This document shows, in pieces, positions 1 to 6,183 of a stretch of 7,474 nucleotides of DNA. This DNA is from Bacteroidota bacterium (GTDB taxonomy: Bacteria; Bacteroidota; Bacteroidia; Flavobacteriales; Weeksellaceae), in contig JAEZDQ010000194.1 of NCBI GenBank assembly GCA_023433225.1, forward strand, positions 1 to 7,474, written 5' to 3'. Both the position numbers and the translations under genes were made by a program. Position 1 is the first letter of the stretch, and every line of letters starts with the position of its first letter. The notes below the pieces were generated by a model. It saw only the letters and a program-made list of their open reading frames with translations. It was not told the DNA's origin and made no database searches.

Positions 1-106
1 CTGTACGATGGTTGGATTCATCAAAAAAGTAACCTTTTTCAAATTTATTTTGGCCAAAAACGTAGGTTATGGCTAATAGTAAAGTTAACAATAGCGAATT
101 TTTCAT
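1..106 (-). CDS. N-terminal fragment of a secreted protein of unknown function
   Basis: Reading minus from ATG at 106-104 gives 35 codons with no stop before the window edge, so only the N-terminus is visible. Residues 1-18 look like a signal peptide: M-K-N-S, a Leu/Ala-rich core (LLLTLLLAITYVF), then G-Q. A G/A-Q junction is common at Bacteroidota signal peptidase I sites. The mature part begins NKFEKGYFFDESNHRT. From memory, FEKGYF-type starts occur in a family of uncharacterised secreted flavobacterial proteins, some with a later beta-barrel domain; this cannot be tested on 35 residues. No lipobox cysteine is present, so it is more likely periplasmic or outer-membrane than a lipoprotein. 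It is divergent from the M48 peptidase gene. No function is assigned. Confidence 0.7.
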   Translation of the reverse strand, partial: MKNSLLLTLLLAITYVFGQNKFEKGYFFDESNHRT

Positions 107-123
107 GATACAATTTAAAAGGC

Positions 124-131
124 TAAAATTA
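124..131 (-). promoter_or_regulatory. Weak candidate -7 box for the secreted protein
   Basis: On the minus strand this reads TAATTTTA, a one-mismatch relative of the Bacteroidota -7 consensus TAnnTTTG (final G to A). It lies 17 bases upstream of the ATG at 106, giving a leader of about ten bases. No clear -33 TTG was found, and the region is very AT-rich, so a chance match is quite possible. Confidence 0.25.
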
Positions 132-262
132 TAAAAAAAATAAATAACTCACCTTTACTTAAATAATTAGAAATCTGAATTCCATTGATCCGATTCTCTT
201 TTCCACTAAATTATTAAAATGTTTAAACCATAGAATCCCCATTTTCAATTTCATTTTTTTTG

Positions 263-270
263 TACATTTG
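263..270 (+). promoter_or_regulatory. -7 promoter box of the M48 peptidase / DinB run
   Basis: TACATTTG matches the Bacteroidota primary sigma -7 consensus TAnnTTTG exactly. Transcription would begin just downstream, around 274-277, leaving a leader of about 12-15 bases before the ATG at 289. A TTG codon at 268, in frame with the gene, lies inside this box and upstream of the expected transcription start, so it should not be the start codon. No canonical -33 TTG is obvious; the preceding 20 bases are a T-rich tract. Confidence 0.6.
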
Positions 271-288
271 AATCTAATCCGGATTATT

Positions 289-1065
289 ATGAAAAAGAGC
301 AGGGGATTTTACATCAGGTTATTGATTGCCGCGGGAATTGTGCTGTTCTCGGTTTTTAAATTTCTTTCTTCTTCCGAAACCAATGAAATCACCGGCGAAA
401 AACAATACATCAGCTTAAACAAAGAGGAAGAAATTACTTTGGGATTCAACAGTGTTCCTCAAATGGCAGCGGAGTTCGGAGGATTCAGTGAGAACCGGGA
501 ATTAAGCCAAATGGTCAAATCGGTTGGTCAGGATATTGTCCAGAAAAGTGTGGCCGCAGAATCTGGCTATCCATTTGATTTTCACTTATTGGCAGACCAG
601 CAAACCGTGAATGCCTTCGCGCTGCCGGGTGGACAGATTTTCATTACTGAAGGCTTATTGTCGAGGCTGGAGAACATTGACCAATTAGCGGGAGTATTAG
701 GCCATGAAGTCGGCCATGTAATTGCGCGGCACAGTGCCCAACAGATGGCTAAACAGGAACTTACACAAGGCATTGCCGGTGCGGCCGGAGTTGCCGGTGG
801 CGATACCAATTCGGCTTATTATGCACAAATTGTCGCCAATATGGTTAATATGAAATACGGCAGGGAAGATGAACTCGAAAGCGATGAATTGGGTGTGCGC
901 TTGATGGTGGAAGCCGGTTACAACCCGGAAGCACTCATCGGCGTGATGGATATACTGGAGCAAGCTTCCGGTAACAGCAATGTCCCTGAATTTCAAAGTA
1001 CGCACCCGGCACCGGAAAACCGCCGACAAAAAATCCGCGAAGCCATTGAAAAATACAAACCATAA
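289..1065 (+). CDS. M48 family zinc metallopeptidase, membrane-anchored
   Basis: A 258-residue protein. Residues about 9-27 form a single hydrophobic segment after a basic N-terminus, so it is probably an inner-membrane-anchored or exported protease with a periplasmic catalytic domain. The zinc site is clear: HEVGH at 139-143 gives two histidine ligands and the catalytic glutamate, and E195-x3-D199 (in REDELESD) supplies the third ligand. The motifs NAFALPGGQIFITEGLL (about 107-124) and STHPAPENR (about 237-245) are typical of M48 peptidases of the BepA/LoiP/Oma1 type, which degrade or quality-control envelope proteins. There is no lipobox and no TPR domain, so it is the short form. ATG 289 is preferred to the in-frame TTG at 268 because the latter lies in the -7 box. 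The next gene starts directly at its stop codon. The family is certain; the substrate is unknown. Confidence 0.92.
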   Translation: MKKSRGFYIRLLIAAGIVLFSVFKFLSSSETNEITGEKQYISLNKEEEITLGFNSVPQMAAEFGGFSENRELSQMVKSVGQDIVQKSVAAESGYPFDFHLLADQQTVNAFALPGGQIFITEGLLSRLENIDQLAGVLGHEVGHVIARHSAQQMAKQELTQGIAGAAGVAGGDTNSAYYAQIVANMVNMKYGREDELESDELGVRLMVEAGYNPEALIGVMDILEQASGNSNVPEFQSTHPAPENRRQKIREAIEKYKP

Positions 1066-1503
1066 ATGAATTTTCAACCTTTGTTTGAGTACAATTTCCA
1101 AATCAACCAAGAAACGATTTTACTATTTGAGAAAAAAGGACAAGAAATTCCGGACAAAGCTTTTAATTTGTTTAACCATCTGCTGAATGCACATCAAATA
1201 TGGAACAGCCGGATTCTCAATGAAGTCCCATTCGGGGTTTGGGAAATTCATCCATTTGAAAATTTAGAGAAAATCAACGAATCGAATTACCTGAATTCGC
1301 TCAAAATTCTAAAAAATTACGATTTAAATCAAATCATTCACTACCGAAATTCCAAAGGCAATTTATTTGAAAACAAAGCTGAAGATATTCTGTTTCACAT
1401 AATCAACCATTCAACTTATCACCGTGGGCAAATTGCTTTACTGTTCCGGGAATCCGGCGTAGAGCCTTTGATTTCCGATTATATTTTCCACAAAAGAAAT
1501 TAA
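1066..1503 (+). CDS. DinB-fold protein, complete metal-binding triad
   Basis: A 145-residue protein, the usual length for the DinB/YfiT four-helix-bundle family. The triad that normally binds a divalent metal is present: H43 (in LLNAHQIW) and H115-x3-H119 in the hallmark NHSTYHRGQI. Family members include metal-dependent thiol transferases (for example bacillithiol transferases) and many uncharacterised proteins; nothing here selects a substrate. It appears cytoplasmic, with no signal peptide or membrane segment. Its ATG (1066-1068) follows the TAA of the M48 peptidase (1063-1065) with no gap and no Shine-Dalgarno sequence, which suggests translational re-initiation from the upstream gene. 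Why a cytoplasmic DinB protein should be coupled to an envelope protease is not clear. A second, divergent DinB-fold gene follows. Confidence 0.88.
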   Translation: MNFQPLFEYNFQINQETILLFEKKGQEIPDKAFNLFNHLLNAHQIWNSRILNEVPFGVWEIHPFENLEKINESNYLNSLKILKNYDLNQIIHYRNSKGNLFENKAEDILFHIINHSTYHRGQIALLFRESGVEPLISDYIFHKRN

Positions 1504-1537
1504 TTTTATACCAAATAATTATAAAAAACAGATAAAC

Positions 1538-2017
1538 ATGAGTAATGAAGCAAAACCGTTTTTCACGTCCGAAGAACTACTGGAAAACTGGCAGGGGCAC
1601 AGAAGGCTGACCCGGAGAGTAATCGAAGCTTTTCCCGAAAAAGAATTGTTTGAATTTTCTGTAGGAGGAATGCGTCCTTTTGCTGAGATGGTGAAAGAAT
1701 TCTTGGCGATTGCAGTTCCCGGCCTGACCCAGATTGTAAACGATGCGGATGTCAAATTTGACGAACACCTTTCGGAATTGAAAACAAAACAAGATTTATT
1801 GGATGCTTGGGATAAACAAACCGATAAAGTCAATGAGCTTTGGAAACAAATTAAACCGGAGCGTTTTCATGAGGAAGTGAATTTATTTGGGGAATATAAA
1901 TTTCCTGCGATTCAGAATATCCAGTATTTTATCGACAATGAAATCCATCACCGTGGACAGGGCTTTGTTTACTTGAGGGTGCTGGGAATTGAGCCGCCTT
2001 TTTTCTGGGAGAGATAA
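1538..2017 (+). CDS. DinB-fold protein, divergent metal site
   Basis: A 159-residue protein whose C-terminus has the DinB signature NEIHHRGQGFVYLRVLGIEPP (134-154) and ends in FFWER. The site differs from its neighbour: aligning the HRGQ motifs puts N134 where the first gene has H115 and keeps H138. The helix-2 histidine seems to be replaced, probably by E54 in MVKEFLAI. That gives an approximate E/N/H set in place of H/H/H. From memory, the EIHHRGQG form recurs in a Bacteroidota DinB subfamily, so this is likely subfamily character and not decay. The two proteins share little sequence beyond the motif, so a recent duplication is unlikely. The gene follows the first DinB gene by 34 AT-rich bases, and a terminator lies just after it. 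Function unknown. Confidence 0.87.
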   Translation: MSNEAKPFFTSEELLENWQGHRRLTRRVIEAFPEKELFEFSVGGMRPFAEMVKEFLAIAVPGLTQIVNDADVKFDEHLSELKTKQDLLDAWDKQTDKVNELWKQIKPERFHEEVNLFGEYKFPAIQNIQYFIDNEIHHRGQGFVYLRVLGIEPPFFWER

Positions 2018-2026
2018 AGCTCAAAT

Positions 2027-2062
2027 CTGTGAAGGTTTTCATGCCTTCACGGTTTATTTTCT
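2027..2062 (+). terminator. Rho-independent terminator after the M48/DinB run
   Basis: GTGAAGG (2029-2035) pairs perfectly with CCTTCAC (2044-2050) around an 8-base loop. C2027-G2052 and a T-G wobble extend the stem to nine pairs. T-rich sequence (TTTATTTTCTTTT) follows on the plus strand. The opposite side lacks a good T-run, so it acts mainly on the plus-strand genes. The T-run overlaps the last codons of the convergent DUF6157 gene, whose stop is at 2054-2056. Confidence 0.75.
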
Positions 2063-2458
2063 TTTATTTCGCATTCCGCTCAATTGGTCTAAACTTGCGT
2101 CTGCCTTGAGTTTCTGATATTCCGGAGAATCAAGGTTATACAATGCCATTTTTCCGTTTTCATCAAAATGAATCCCCCAACCATAACGTTTGACCAATGG
2201 TGATGCCCGGAAACAGGCTTGGCCTTTGGAAAAATATTTTTCTCGTTCCGCATCCGATTGGCTTAAATTATTCCGAACCGCATGAATCCTGAACAAAACT
2301 TCGTCCGATGTGAACTGATAGGGATGCTGTGCAATCATTTCAAATTGAAGCAGGGCTATGGATTTATCTTCGCCACGCTGTCTGGGGATCTCCGACTCGA
2401 AAACCGGGCAATCTTCCGAGGCCGAAATAAAGGTATTGTAATAATTGGTAGAATGCAT
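2054..2458 (-). CDS. DUF6157 family protein
   Basis: A 134-residue soluble protein recognised from characteristic segments: MHSTNYYNTFI at the N-terminus, EDCPVFESEIP (15-25), LLQFEMIAQHPYQFTSDEVLF (36-56), and FSKGQACFRASPLVKRYGWGIHFDENGKMALY (76-107). This pattern matches the uncharacterised family DUF6157 of bacterial proteins of about this length. No catalytic function is known to me, and there is no signal peptide or membrane segment. Conserved C17 and C82, with aromatic and basic residues in the RASPL-KRYGWG block, might form a ligand site; that is speculation. The ATG is at 2458-2456. It lies 63 bases downstream of truB on the same strand, so it could be the tail of that operon or use the weak promoter candidate at 2483-2490. 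Confidence 0.82.
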   Translation of the reverse strand: MHSTNYYNTFISASEDCPVFESEIPRQRGEDKSIALLQFEMIAQHPYQFTSDEVLFRIHAVRNNLSQSDAEREKYFSKGQACFRASPLVKRYGWGIHFDENGKMALYNLDSPEYQKLKADASLDQLSGMRNKRK

Positions 2459-2482
2459 TTTAACCGGGATAAAAGTTTGGAA

Positions 2483-2490
2483 TAAAGTTA
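2483..2490 (-). promoter_or_regulatory. Candidate -7 box for the DUF6157 gene
   Basis: On the minus strand this reads TAACTTTA, one mismatch from TAnnTTTG. It lies 24 bases upstream of the ATG, in the 63-base gap after truB. No -33 TTG is evident. It would allow expression independent of the ftsX-truB operon, but read-through is equally possible since no terminator is visible in the gap. Confidence 0.3.
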
Positions 2491-2521
2491 AGAATTTATA
2501 GGTGACAGAGAAGCGTAGGAA

Positions 2522-3211
2522 TTAATTTTCGAAAAACGCCTTCTCCAATGCTGAGTTATCCGCATTTTCAACAGAAAAATCACCGATTTTAGTACGTCGA
2601 AGTTCAGTCAGATACCCACCCGAATTCAACGCTTTTCCGAAATCATGAGCCAATGAGCGGATGTAAGTACCTTTTCCGCAATGCACTTCAAATTCCACAA
2701 AAGGCATTTCGAAATTTGTAATTTGAAAATCATATATGATTACTTTTCGGGGATTTAATTCCACAGTTTTCCCCGCACGCGCCAGTTCGTACAATCTTTT
2801 CCCATCGACTTTGACTGCGGAATGAGCCGGCGGAAGCTGGTCGATTTCACCCAAAAAAGTCTGAGCAGTTTTGTGTAATAATTCCTCTGTGATATGTTCG
2901 GTGGAAAAAAATTCACTTTCTTCAGACTCTGTATCGTAAGTTGGCGTAGTTGCACCGAGTTTAAAGAATCCTGTATAAACTTTTGATTCAGCCTGGATTT
3001 CATCAATTTTCTTGGTAGATTTCCCTGTGCAAATGATAAGTAATCCGGTGGCTTTGGGATCGAGTGTGCCGGCATGTCCGACCTTTATTTTTTTGAGATT
3101 ATAGGCTTTTCGGATGTTCCATCGGATTTTGTTGACTACATCAAATGAAGTCCAGTCCAGCGGTTTGTCTATCAGAAAGATTTTACCTTCCCGGATTTCT
3201 TCTAAGGTCAT
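2522..3211 (-). CDS. truB: tRNA pseudouridine(55) synthase TruB, short form
   Basis: TruB converts U55 in the tRNA T-loop to pseudouridine. The 229-residue product carries the family motifs in order: IDKPLDWTSF (14-23), the catalytic-loop motif GHAGTLDPKATGLL (45-58) with catalytic D51, KVYTGFFKLGATTPTYDTE (77-95), PPAHSAVKVDGKRLYELAR (127-145) and CGKGTYIRSLAHDFG (178-192). It ends shortly after LTELRRTKIGDF, without the C-terminal PUA-like domain of the longer E. coli protein (about 314 residues). The short form is usual in Bacteroidota and does not suggest truncation. The frame stays open to 3259, but the start is placed at ATG 3211-3209 because it aligns with family N-termini and makes an ATGA overlap with the uppP stop. 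Translation is therefore probably coupled to uppP. Confidence 0.95.
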   Translation of the reverse strand: MTLEEIREGKIFLIDKPLDWTSFDVVNKIRWNIRKAYNLKKIKVGHAGTLDPKATGLLIICTGKSTKKIDEIQAESKVYTGFFKLGATTPTYDTESEESEFFSTEHITEELLHKTAQTFLGEIDQLPPAHSAVKVDGKRLYELARAGKTVELNPRKVIIYDFQITNFEMPFVEFEVHCGKGTYIRSLAHDFGKALNSGGYLTELRRTKIGDFSVENADNSALEKAFFEN

Positions 3212-4020
3212 TTCACAAACAATGAATAGCAGATAACCGTCAACCCCACTACGACACAATAAACGGAAAAATAAGTCAGTTTTGCTTTTTTCACGAGCTC
3301 AATCATCCATTTACAGGCAACAACTCCGGCAATAAACGCAGCGATGAATCCCGCAGCCAATGCTTCAAAGTGCATTCCGCCCACATCCAGTCCTCCTTCT
3401 TCATTCGCGTCCAAAAACATTTTGGCCGTGGCTCCAAAAATCAAAGGTAAAACCATCAGAAAAGAAAATCTTGCGGCTTTGGATTTGTCGTTCCCTAAGA
3501 GAATCGAAGTGGAAATCGTGGAACCGGAACGGGAAAGGCCCGGCAACAGTGCAGCAAAACCCTGCGCAATCCCGATGATGAAAGAATCTTTGTAATTGAC
3601 CGAACGCCCTGTGCTCTTGGCTCTGTCCGCAAAAAACAACAAACCTGAAGTTACGAGTAACATACAGCCTACGACCAGTAAATTCGAAAATATTTCCTCC
3701 AAAGTGTCTTTCAATAAGACACCTACCAAGGCGGCCGGAATCATTGATAAAACGATTTTCAGGGAAAACTGAAATTCCTCATTGTTTTTAAATTGAAACA
3801 ATCCTCTGAAAATCTGCAAAATATCTTTCCAAAAAACCACAACGGTACTCAATGCGGTCGCAAAATGCAAAACGATGGCAAATAATAAATTTTCTTCTTC
3901 GCTGAATTTAATGTTGAGGATTTCCTGTGCGATGACGATATGGCCGCTGGAGGAAACAGGCAAAAATTCGGTCAATCCCTGTACCAAACCTACGAGGATG
4001 GCTTTTAAAATTTCACTCAT
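3208..4020 (-). CDS. uppP: Undecaprenyl-diphosphate phosphatase UppP (BacA)
   Basis: An integral inner-membrane enzyme that dephosphorylates undecaprenyl pyrophosphate, regenerating the lipid carrier for peptidoglycan and surface glycans; higher dosage is known to give bacitracin resistance. The 270-residue length is typical. Both family signatures are intact: Q14-x3-E18 leading into FLPVSSSGH (19-27, with the active-site-region H27) and PGLSRSGST (160-168, with R164). Hydrophobic segments are spread along the rest, for example near 45-65, 88-104, 115-131, 184-200, 220-238 and 249-268. Its ATG (4020-4018) overlaps the TGA of the upstream DUF3098 gene, and its TGA (3210-3208) overlaps the truB ATG, each as ATGA. 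It is thus coupled on both sides. Confidence 0.96.
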   Translation of the reverse strand: MSEILKAILVGLVQGLTEFLPVSSSGHIVIAQEILNIKFSEEENLLFAIVLHFATALSTVVVFWKDILQIFRGLFQFKNNEEFQFSLKIVLSMIPAALVGVLLKDTLEEIFSNLLVVGCMLLVTSGLLFFADRAKSTGRSVNYKDSFIIGIAQGFAALLPGLSRSGSTISTSILLGNDKSKAARFSFLMVLPLIFGATAKMFLDANEEGGLDVGGMHFEALAAGFIAAFIAGVVACKWMIELVKKAKLTYFSVYCVVVGLTVICYSLFVK

Positions 4021-4301
4021 GATGGTATTTCGGACTTATGGGGATGGGTTAAAATGGCATAGATTTCAATAACAAATCCCGTGAGAATTAAAAAGGGAGC
4101 CAGTCGAATCCTTCGCCAGGAGAAAATTCCTTCGTTCCAATAATTCGGGTCAAAAGTCCCGTCAGGGCGGGTGTTGGCATCCGGGCCCATCATCAGTAGA
4201 AAGCCGAGCAATATAAATGCTAAACCAATCCCCATGAACAAATAGTTTCGCTTTCCGAAAAGGAATGTAAAACGGGAATTCTCGCTGTTATTCTTGGTCA
4301 T
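4017..4301 (-). CDS. DUF3098 family small membrane protein
   Basis: A 94-residue protein with two predicted transmembrane helices, about 19-40 (NYLFMGIGLAFILLGFLLMM) and 66-86 (RLAPFLILTGFVIEIYAIL). They are joined by a loop containing MGPDANTRPDGTFDPNYWNEGIFSWRRI. The GPD-x4-PDGTFDPNYWNE-IFS-RRI pattern and the position between ftsX and uppP identify it as DUF3098, an uncharacterised Bacteroidota family. The N-terminus (MTKNNSENSRFTFLFGKRNY) is polar and basic, so cytosolic ends with an external loop are likely. It begins 22 bases after the ftsX stop and overlaps uppP by ATGA. Position suggests a link to the divisome or lipid-carrier recycling, but no function is established here. Confidence 0.88.
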   Translation of the reverse strand: MTKNNSENSRFTFLFGKRNYLFMGIGLAFILLGFLLMMGPDANTRPDGTFDPNYWNEGIFSWRRIRLAPFLILTGFVIEIYAILTHPHKSEIPS

Positions 4302-4323
4302 TTAGTTTTAATTTAAATCAGGA

Positions 4324-5211
4324 TTAATACAATTGATCGGTTCTCAACCTCAAATACCTCCAGGTAGAAACCGCGGTGCTGATGAGCGCAATCACAATCC
4401 CCACCAAGAAAAGTGCGCCGATTAACCAATAATAATCATCATTCCAAAAAGGTATCAATACGATGGTTGAAAAATAATACCACAAACCGCCCAATGCCAA
4501 AGTGGCCAATAAGGCTCCGATGAACCCCAAAACCGCACTTTGCATCAAAAAGGGTTGAATGATAAACCTGCGGCGCGCACCGACCAATTGCATGGTTTTG
4601 ATGCTAAACCGCTTTGCGTAAATCCTTAACCGGATCGAGTTGTTGATTAAAACCATCACAATTCCCAAGAAAATCGCGGCAAGAATCATAATCCAAAAGG
4701 TAATCCGGTCGATATTGTTGTAAACCGTCGTCATCAATTCATCGTCATTTACCACCTCGTTTACGATTCCGTGGGATGCAATCACTTGTTTGATGCTGTC
4801 CACCTGTTGGGGATTTACATACTCCGGATTCAATGTAATCTGGACGGATGCCGGGAAAATATTGGCTTCGAAAATTTCGCTGTCGTCAATGCCGAGTTCT
4901 TTTTTGGCAATTTCGGATGCTTTTTCTTTGGAGATATATTGGGTATTTTTTACGAAAGCGTGTGTCTTGAGTGAGTCGATAAAAACCTGTTGGCGCGCGA
5001 GCTCAGAATCTTGTTGCCTCGGGTCGTATTCATCGTTGAAAAAAGCTTCCAACTTGAGTTGTTCTTTGATGTAAGCGGCATAACTCTGCGCATTGATGAT
5101 GATCAAGCCGAAAAGCCCCAACAAGAAAAGTACCAACGCAATACTGACCACGACCGTAATGTTGGACGAGCGCAGCCGCCCTTGGTTAAATTTATCACTC
5201 GATTTTGACAT
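4324..5211 (-). CDS. ftsX: Cell division protein FtsX (permease-like)
   Basis: A 295-residue inner-membrane protein with the FtsX layout. A short cytosolic N-terminus is followed by TM1 (about 18-40), a large extracytoplasmic domain (about 41-168, the part that in other bacteria relays a signal to peptidoglycan hydrolases), TM2 (about 169-190), the cytosolic loop NSIRLRIYAKRFSIKTMQLVGA (191-212), TM3 (about 221-245) and TM4 (about 261-284). It ends YLRLRTDQLY. The KTMQLVGA loop is the FtsX hallmark and the likely contact with the ATPase FtsE. No ftsE is in the window; in E. coli ftsE sits directly upstream, while in Bacteroidota it is generally elsewhere, as I recall. ftsX is the first gene of the minus-strand block; the weak promoter match at 5230-5237 fits this. 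Confidence 0.94.
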   Translation of the reverse strand: MSKSSDKFNQGRLRSSNITVVVSIALVLFLLGLFGLIIINAQSYAAYIKEQLKLEAFFNDEYDPRQQDSELARQQVFIDSLKTHAFVKNTQYISKEKASEIAKKELGIDDSEIFEANIFPASVQITLNPEYVNPQQVDSIKQVIASHGIVNEVVNDDELMTTVYNNIDRITFWIMILAAIFLGIVMVLINNSIRLRIYAKRFSIKTMQLVGARRRFIIQPFLMQSAVLGFIGALLATLALGGLWYYFSTIVLIPFWNDDYYWLIGALFLVGIVIALISTAVSTWRYLRLRTDQLY

Positions 5212-5229
5212 TCGGATTCAATTTGTGGC

Positions 5230-5237
5230 TAAAGGTA
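5230..5237 (-). promoter_or_regulatory. Candidate -7 box of the ftsX-DUF3098-uppP-truB operon
   Basis: On the minus strand this reads TACCTTTA, one mismatch from TAnnTTTG. It lies 18 bases upstream of the ftsX ATG and just downstream of the terminator of the preceding gene, where an operon promoter is expected. A T-rich stretch lies about 20 bases further upstream, but there is no exact -33 TTG. Confidence 0.42.
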
Positions 5238-5305
5238 TAAAAAAACTTTTTGTGGAAGTAAACTGCCGAAAGATTTAGCGTCTAAATTCAACTGAATGCT
5301 CCGGA

Positions 5306-5335
5306 CAAAACAAAAGCGGACTAAATCCGCTTTTG
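5306..5335 (-). terminator. Rho-independent terminator of the DUF2383 gene
   Basis: CAAAAGCGGA (5311-5320) and TCCGCTTTTG (5326-5335) are perfect 10-base inverted repeats around a 5-base loop. On the minus strand the stem ends CCGCTTTTG and is followed by TTTTG, a usable U-tract. It lies 24 bases past the stop of the DUF2383 gene and separates it from ftsX, so the two are independent transcription units. Confidence 0.78.
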
Positions 5336-5358
5336 GTACTATCTGAATTGCTTTGACA

Positions 5359-5808
5359 TTATGCGTCGCGCAATGCTTTGATCTGGTCGTGCGAAATTTT
5401 CAGGGCTGCTTTTTGTTGGCGGATGAGTTCCTTGGTTCGAACCATCACATCATCGTCGTCCAAAGCCATTTGATAGGCCTTTTGGGCAGCGTCTTCACCG
5501 GCTTCGCAATTGCTCAGAACGGTTTTGCGGTCGCCGCCGGTAAACAGGGCACGCACATCCATCCAAGCCCGATACAGTTTCCCCGAGGCAGTCGTCCCTT
5601 CAGCGGTCGAACCTCCGTATTCCATCACGAGCTGTTCCAATTGTCTTTTGTATTCGTGGCTTTCAGTAATCATATTGCTGAAAAGGTTTTTCAAATCGGT
5701 ATCCATTCCGTCTTGCAATTCATCAATCGCACGTTGGTAACCTTCCATCCGGTCGTTATTGATTTTAATGAGGTCGTTCAACGCTTCTATACATGCTTTG
5801 TGGTCCAT
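5359..5808 (-). CDS. DUF2383 / PA2169-type four-helix-bundle protein
   Basis: A 149-residue, highly charged, all-helical soluble protein without signal peptide. It matches the ferritin-like DUF2383 (PA2169) family: N-DRMEGYQRAIDEL (17-31), F-NMITESHEYKRQLEQLV (43-61), a G-rich turn with SGKLYRAWMDVRALFTGGDR (75-94), CEAGEDAAQKAYQMAL (101-116), and the C-terminal helix KAALKISHDQIKALRD (133-148). E22, E49, H51, E102 and H139 sit where a ferritin-like bundle might place metal ligands, but metal binding is not shown for this protein. In other genomes the family often occurs near stress genes; its role is unknown. It has its own terminator. Upstream lie an AT-rich leader and a near-match to the -7 box with one extra spacer base (TATTATTTG, minus, 5867-5859). 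Confidence 0.88.
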   Translation of the reverse strand: MDHKACIEALNDLIKINNDRMEGYQRAIDELQDGMDTDLKNLFSNMITESHEYKRQLEQLVMEYGGSTAEGTTASGKLYRAWMDVRALFTGGDRKTVLSNCEAGEDAAQKAYQMALDDDDVMVRTKELIRQQKAALKISHDQIKALRDA

Positions 5809-5885
5809 TTTATTTGTTTTTGAAGTTAATAAAAATTTTTAATACCCCTGAAAAGTTCCAAATAATATACCAAAGTGGATGGGGT

Positions 5886-5937
5886 GCATATTCGGGGAGA
5901 GATTACCGGAGAAAAAACCGGAAAGCTAAAAATATGC
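5886..5937. repeat. Inverted repeat upstream of the DUF2383 gene
   Basis: GCATATT (5886-5892) and AATATGC (5931-5937) are perfect 7-base inverted repeats. Between them, two copies of ACCGGA flank an A-rich loop, and their CCGG cores can pair with each other. It lies about 80 bases upstream of the DUF2383 ATG. It could be a regulatory site or just a chance structure; nothing decides between them. Confidence 0.35.
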
Positions 5938-5953
5938 TTTGACAGAGCAGTAT

Positions 5954-6143
5954 TTTAGGTTGTTGACCCAAATGTTTGGGTTTTCCACCGAAGCGTTTAG
6001 GTTTTGAACCCAAAGTTTTAGGTCCGGAACCCAAAGTTTTAGGTCCGGAACCCAAAAGTTTTAGGTTGTGAACCCAAAGATTTAGGTTGTGAACCCAAAG
6101 GTTTAGGTCTTGAACCCAAAACTTTATCTAAACAACCTAAATG
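5954..6143. repeat. Tandem array of 21-bp dyad-symmetric units
   Basis: Eight clear units plus one decayed unit follow one another without spacers, starting at 5954, 5975, 5996, 6017, 6038, 6060, 6081, 6102 and 6123. All are 21 bases except the fifth, which has one extra A. The consensus is TTTAGGT-NNN-GAACCCAAA plus two variable bases. The flanks are nearly constant while the central triplet changes: TTT, CCG, CCG, TGT, TGT, CTT in units 3-8. Each unit is an imperfect palindrome, with TTTaGGTT facing AACCcAAA. Adjacent pairs share their core (units 4/5 and 6/7), which suggests pairwise duplication. A possible tenth, very decayed unit runs to about 6164. It does not resemble CRISPR, since there are no long unique spacers. 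Confidence 0.9.
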
Positions 6144-6183
6144 GATGGGTTTTTGGTTCGATACTTCTACGGCGGACAGGCAG

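Noticed and set aside
268..288. N-terminal extension of the M48 peptidase from TTG at 268
   Set aside because: The TTG lies inside an exact TAnnTTTG promoter box, so it should not be transcribed as a start; the ATG at 289 gives a normal membrane anchor.
697..1110. 137-codon open frame on the minus strand opposite the M48 peptidase
   Set aside because: It lies entirely antisense to a gene with an intact HEXXH site and family motifs, and its translation has no recognisable domain. It is a shadow frame.
3212..3259. N-terminal extension of TruB up to 3259
   Set aside because: These 16 codons lie within the uppP coding region, do not resemble TruB N-termini, and the ATG at 3211 forms a typical ATGA overlap.
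5353..5823. 156-codon open frame on the plus strand opposite the DUF2383 gene
   Set aside because: It is slightly longer than the DUF2383 frame, but the minus-strand product matches a known four-helix family and has a terminator in the right place. The plus-strand translation looks like a mirror of it, without family features.
5954..6143. CRISPR array
   Set aside because: Units are 21 bases, contiguous, and differ mainly at a central triplet. There are no unique 25-40 base spacers and no cas genes.
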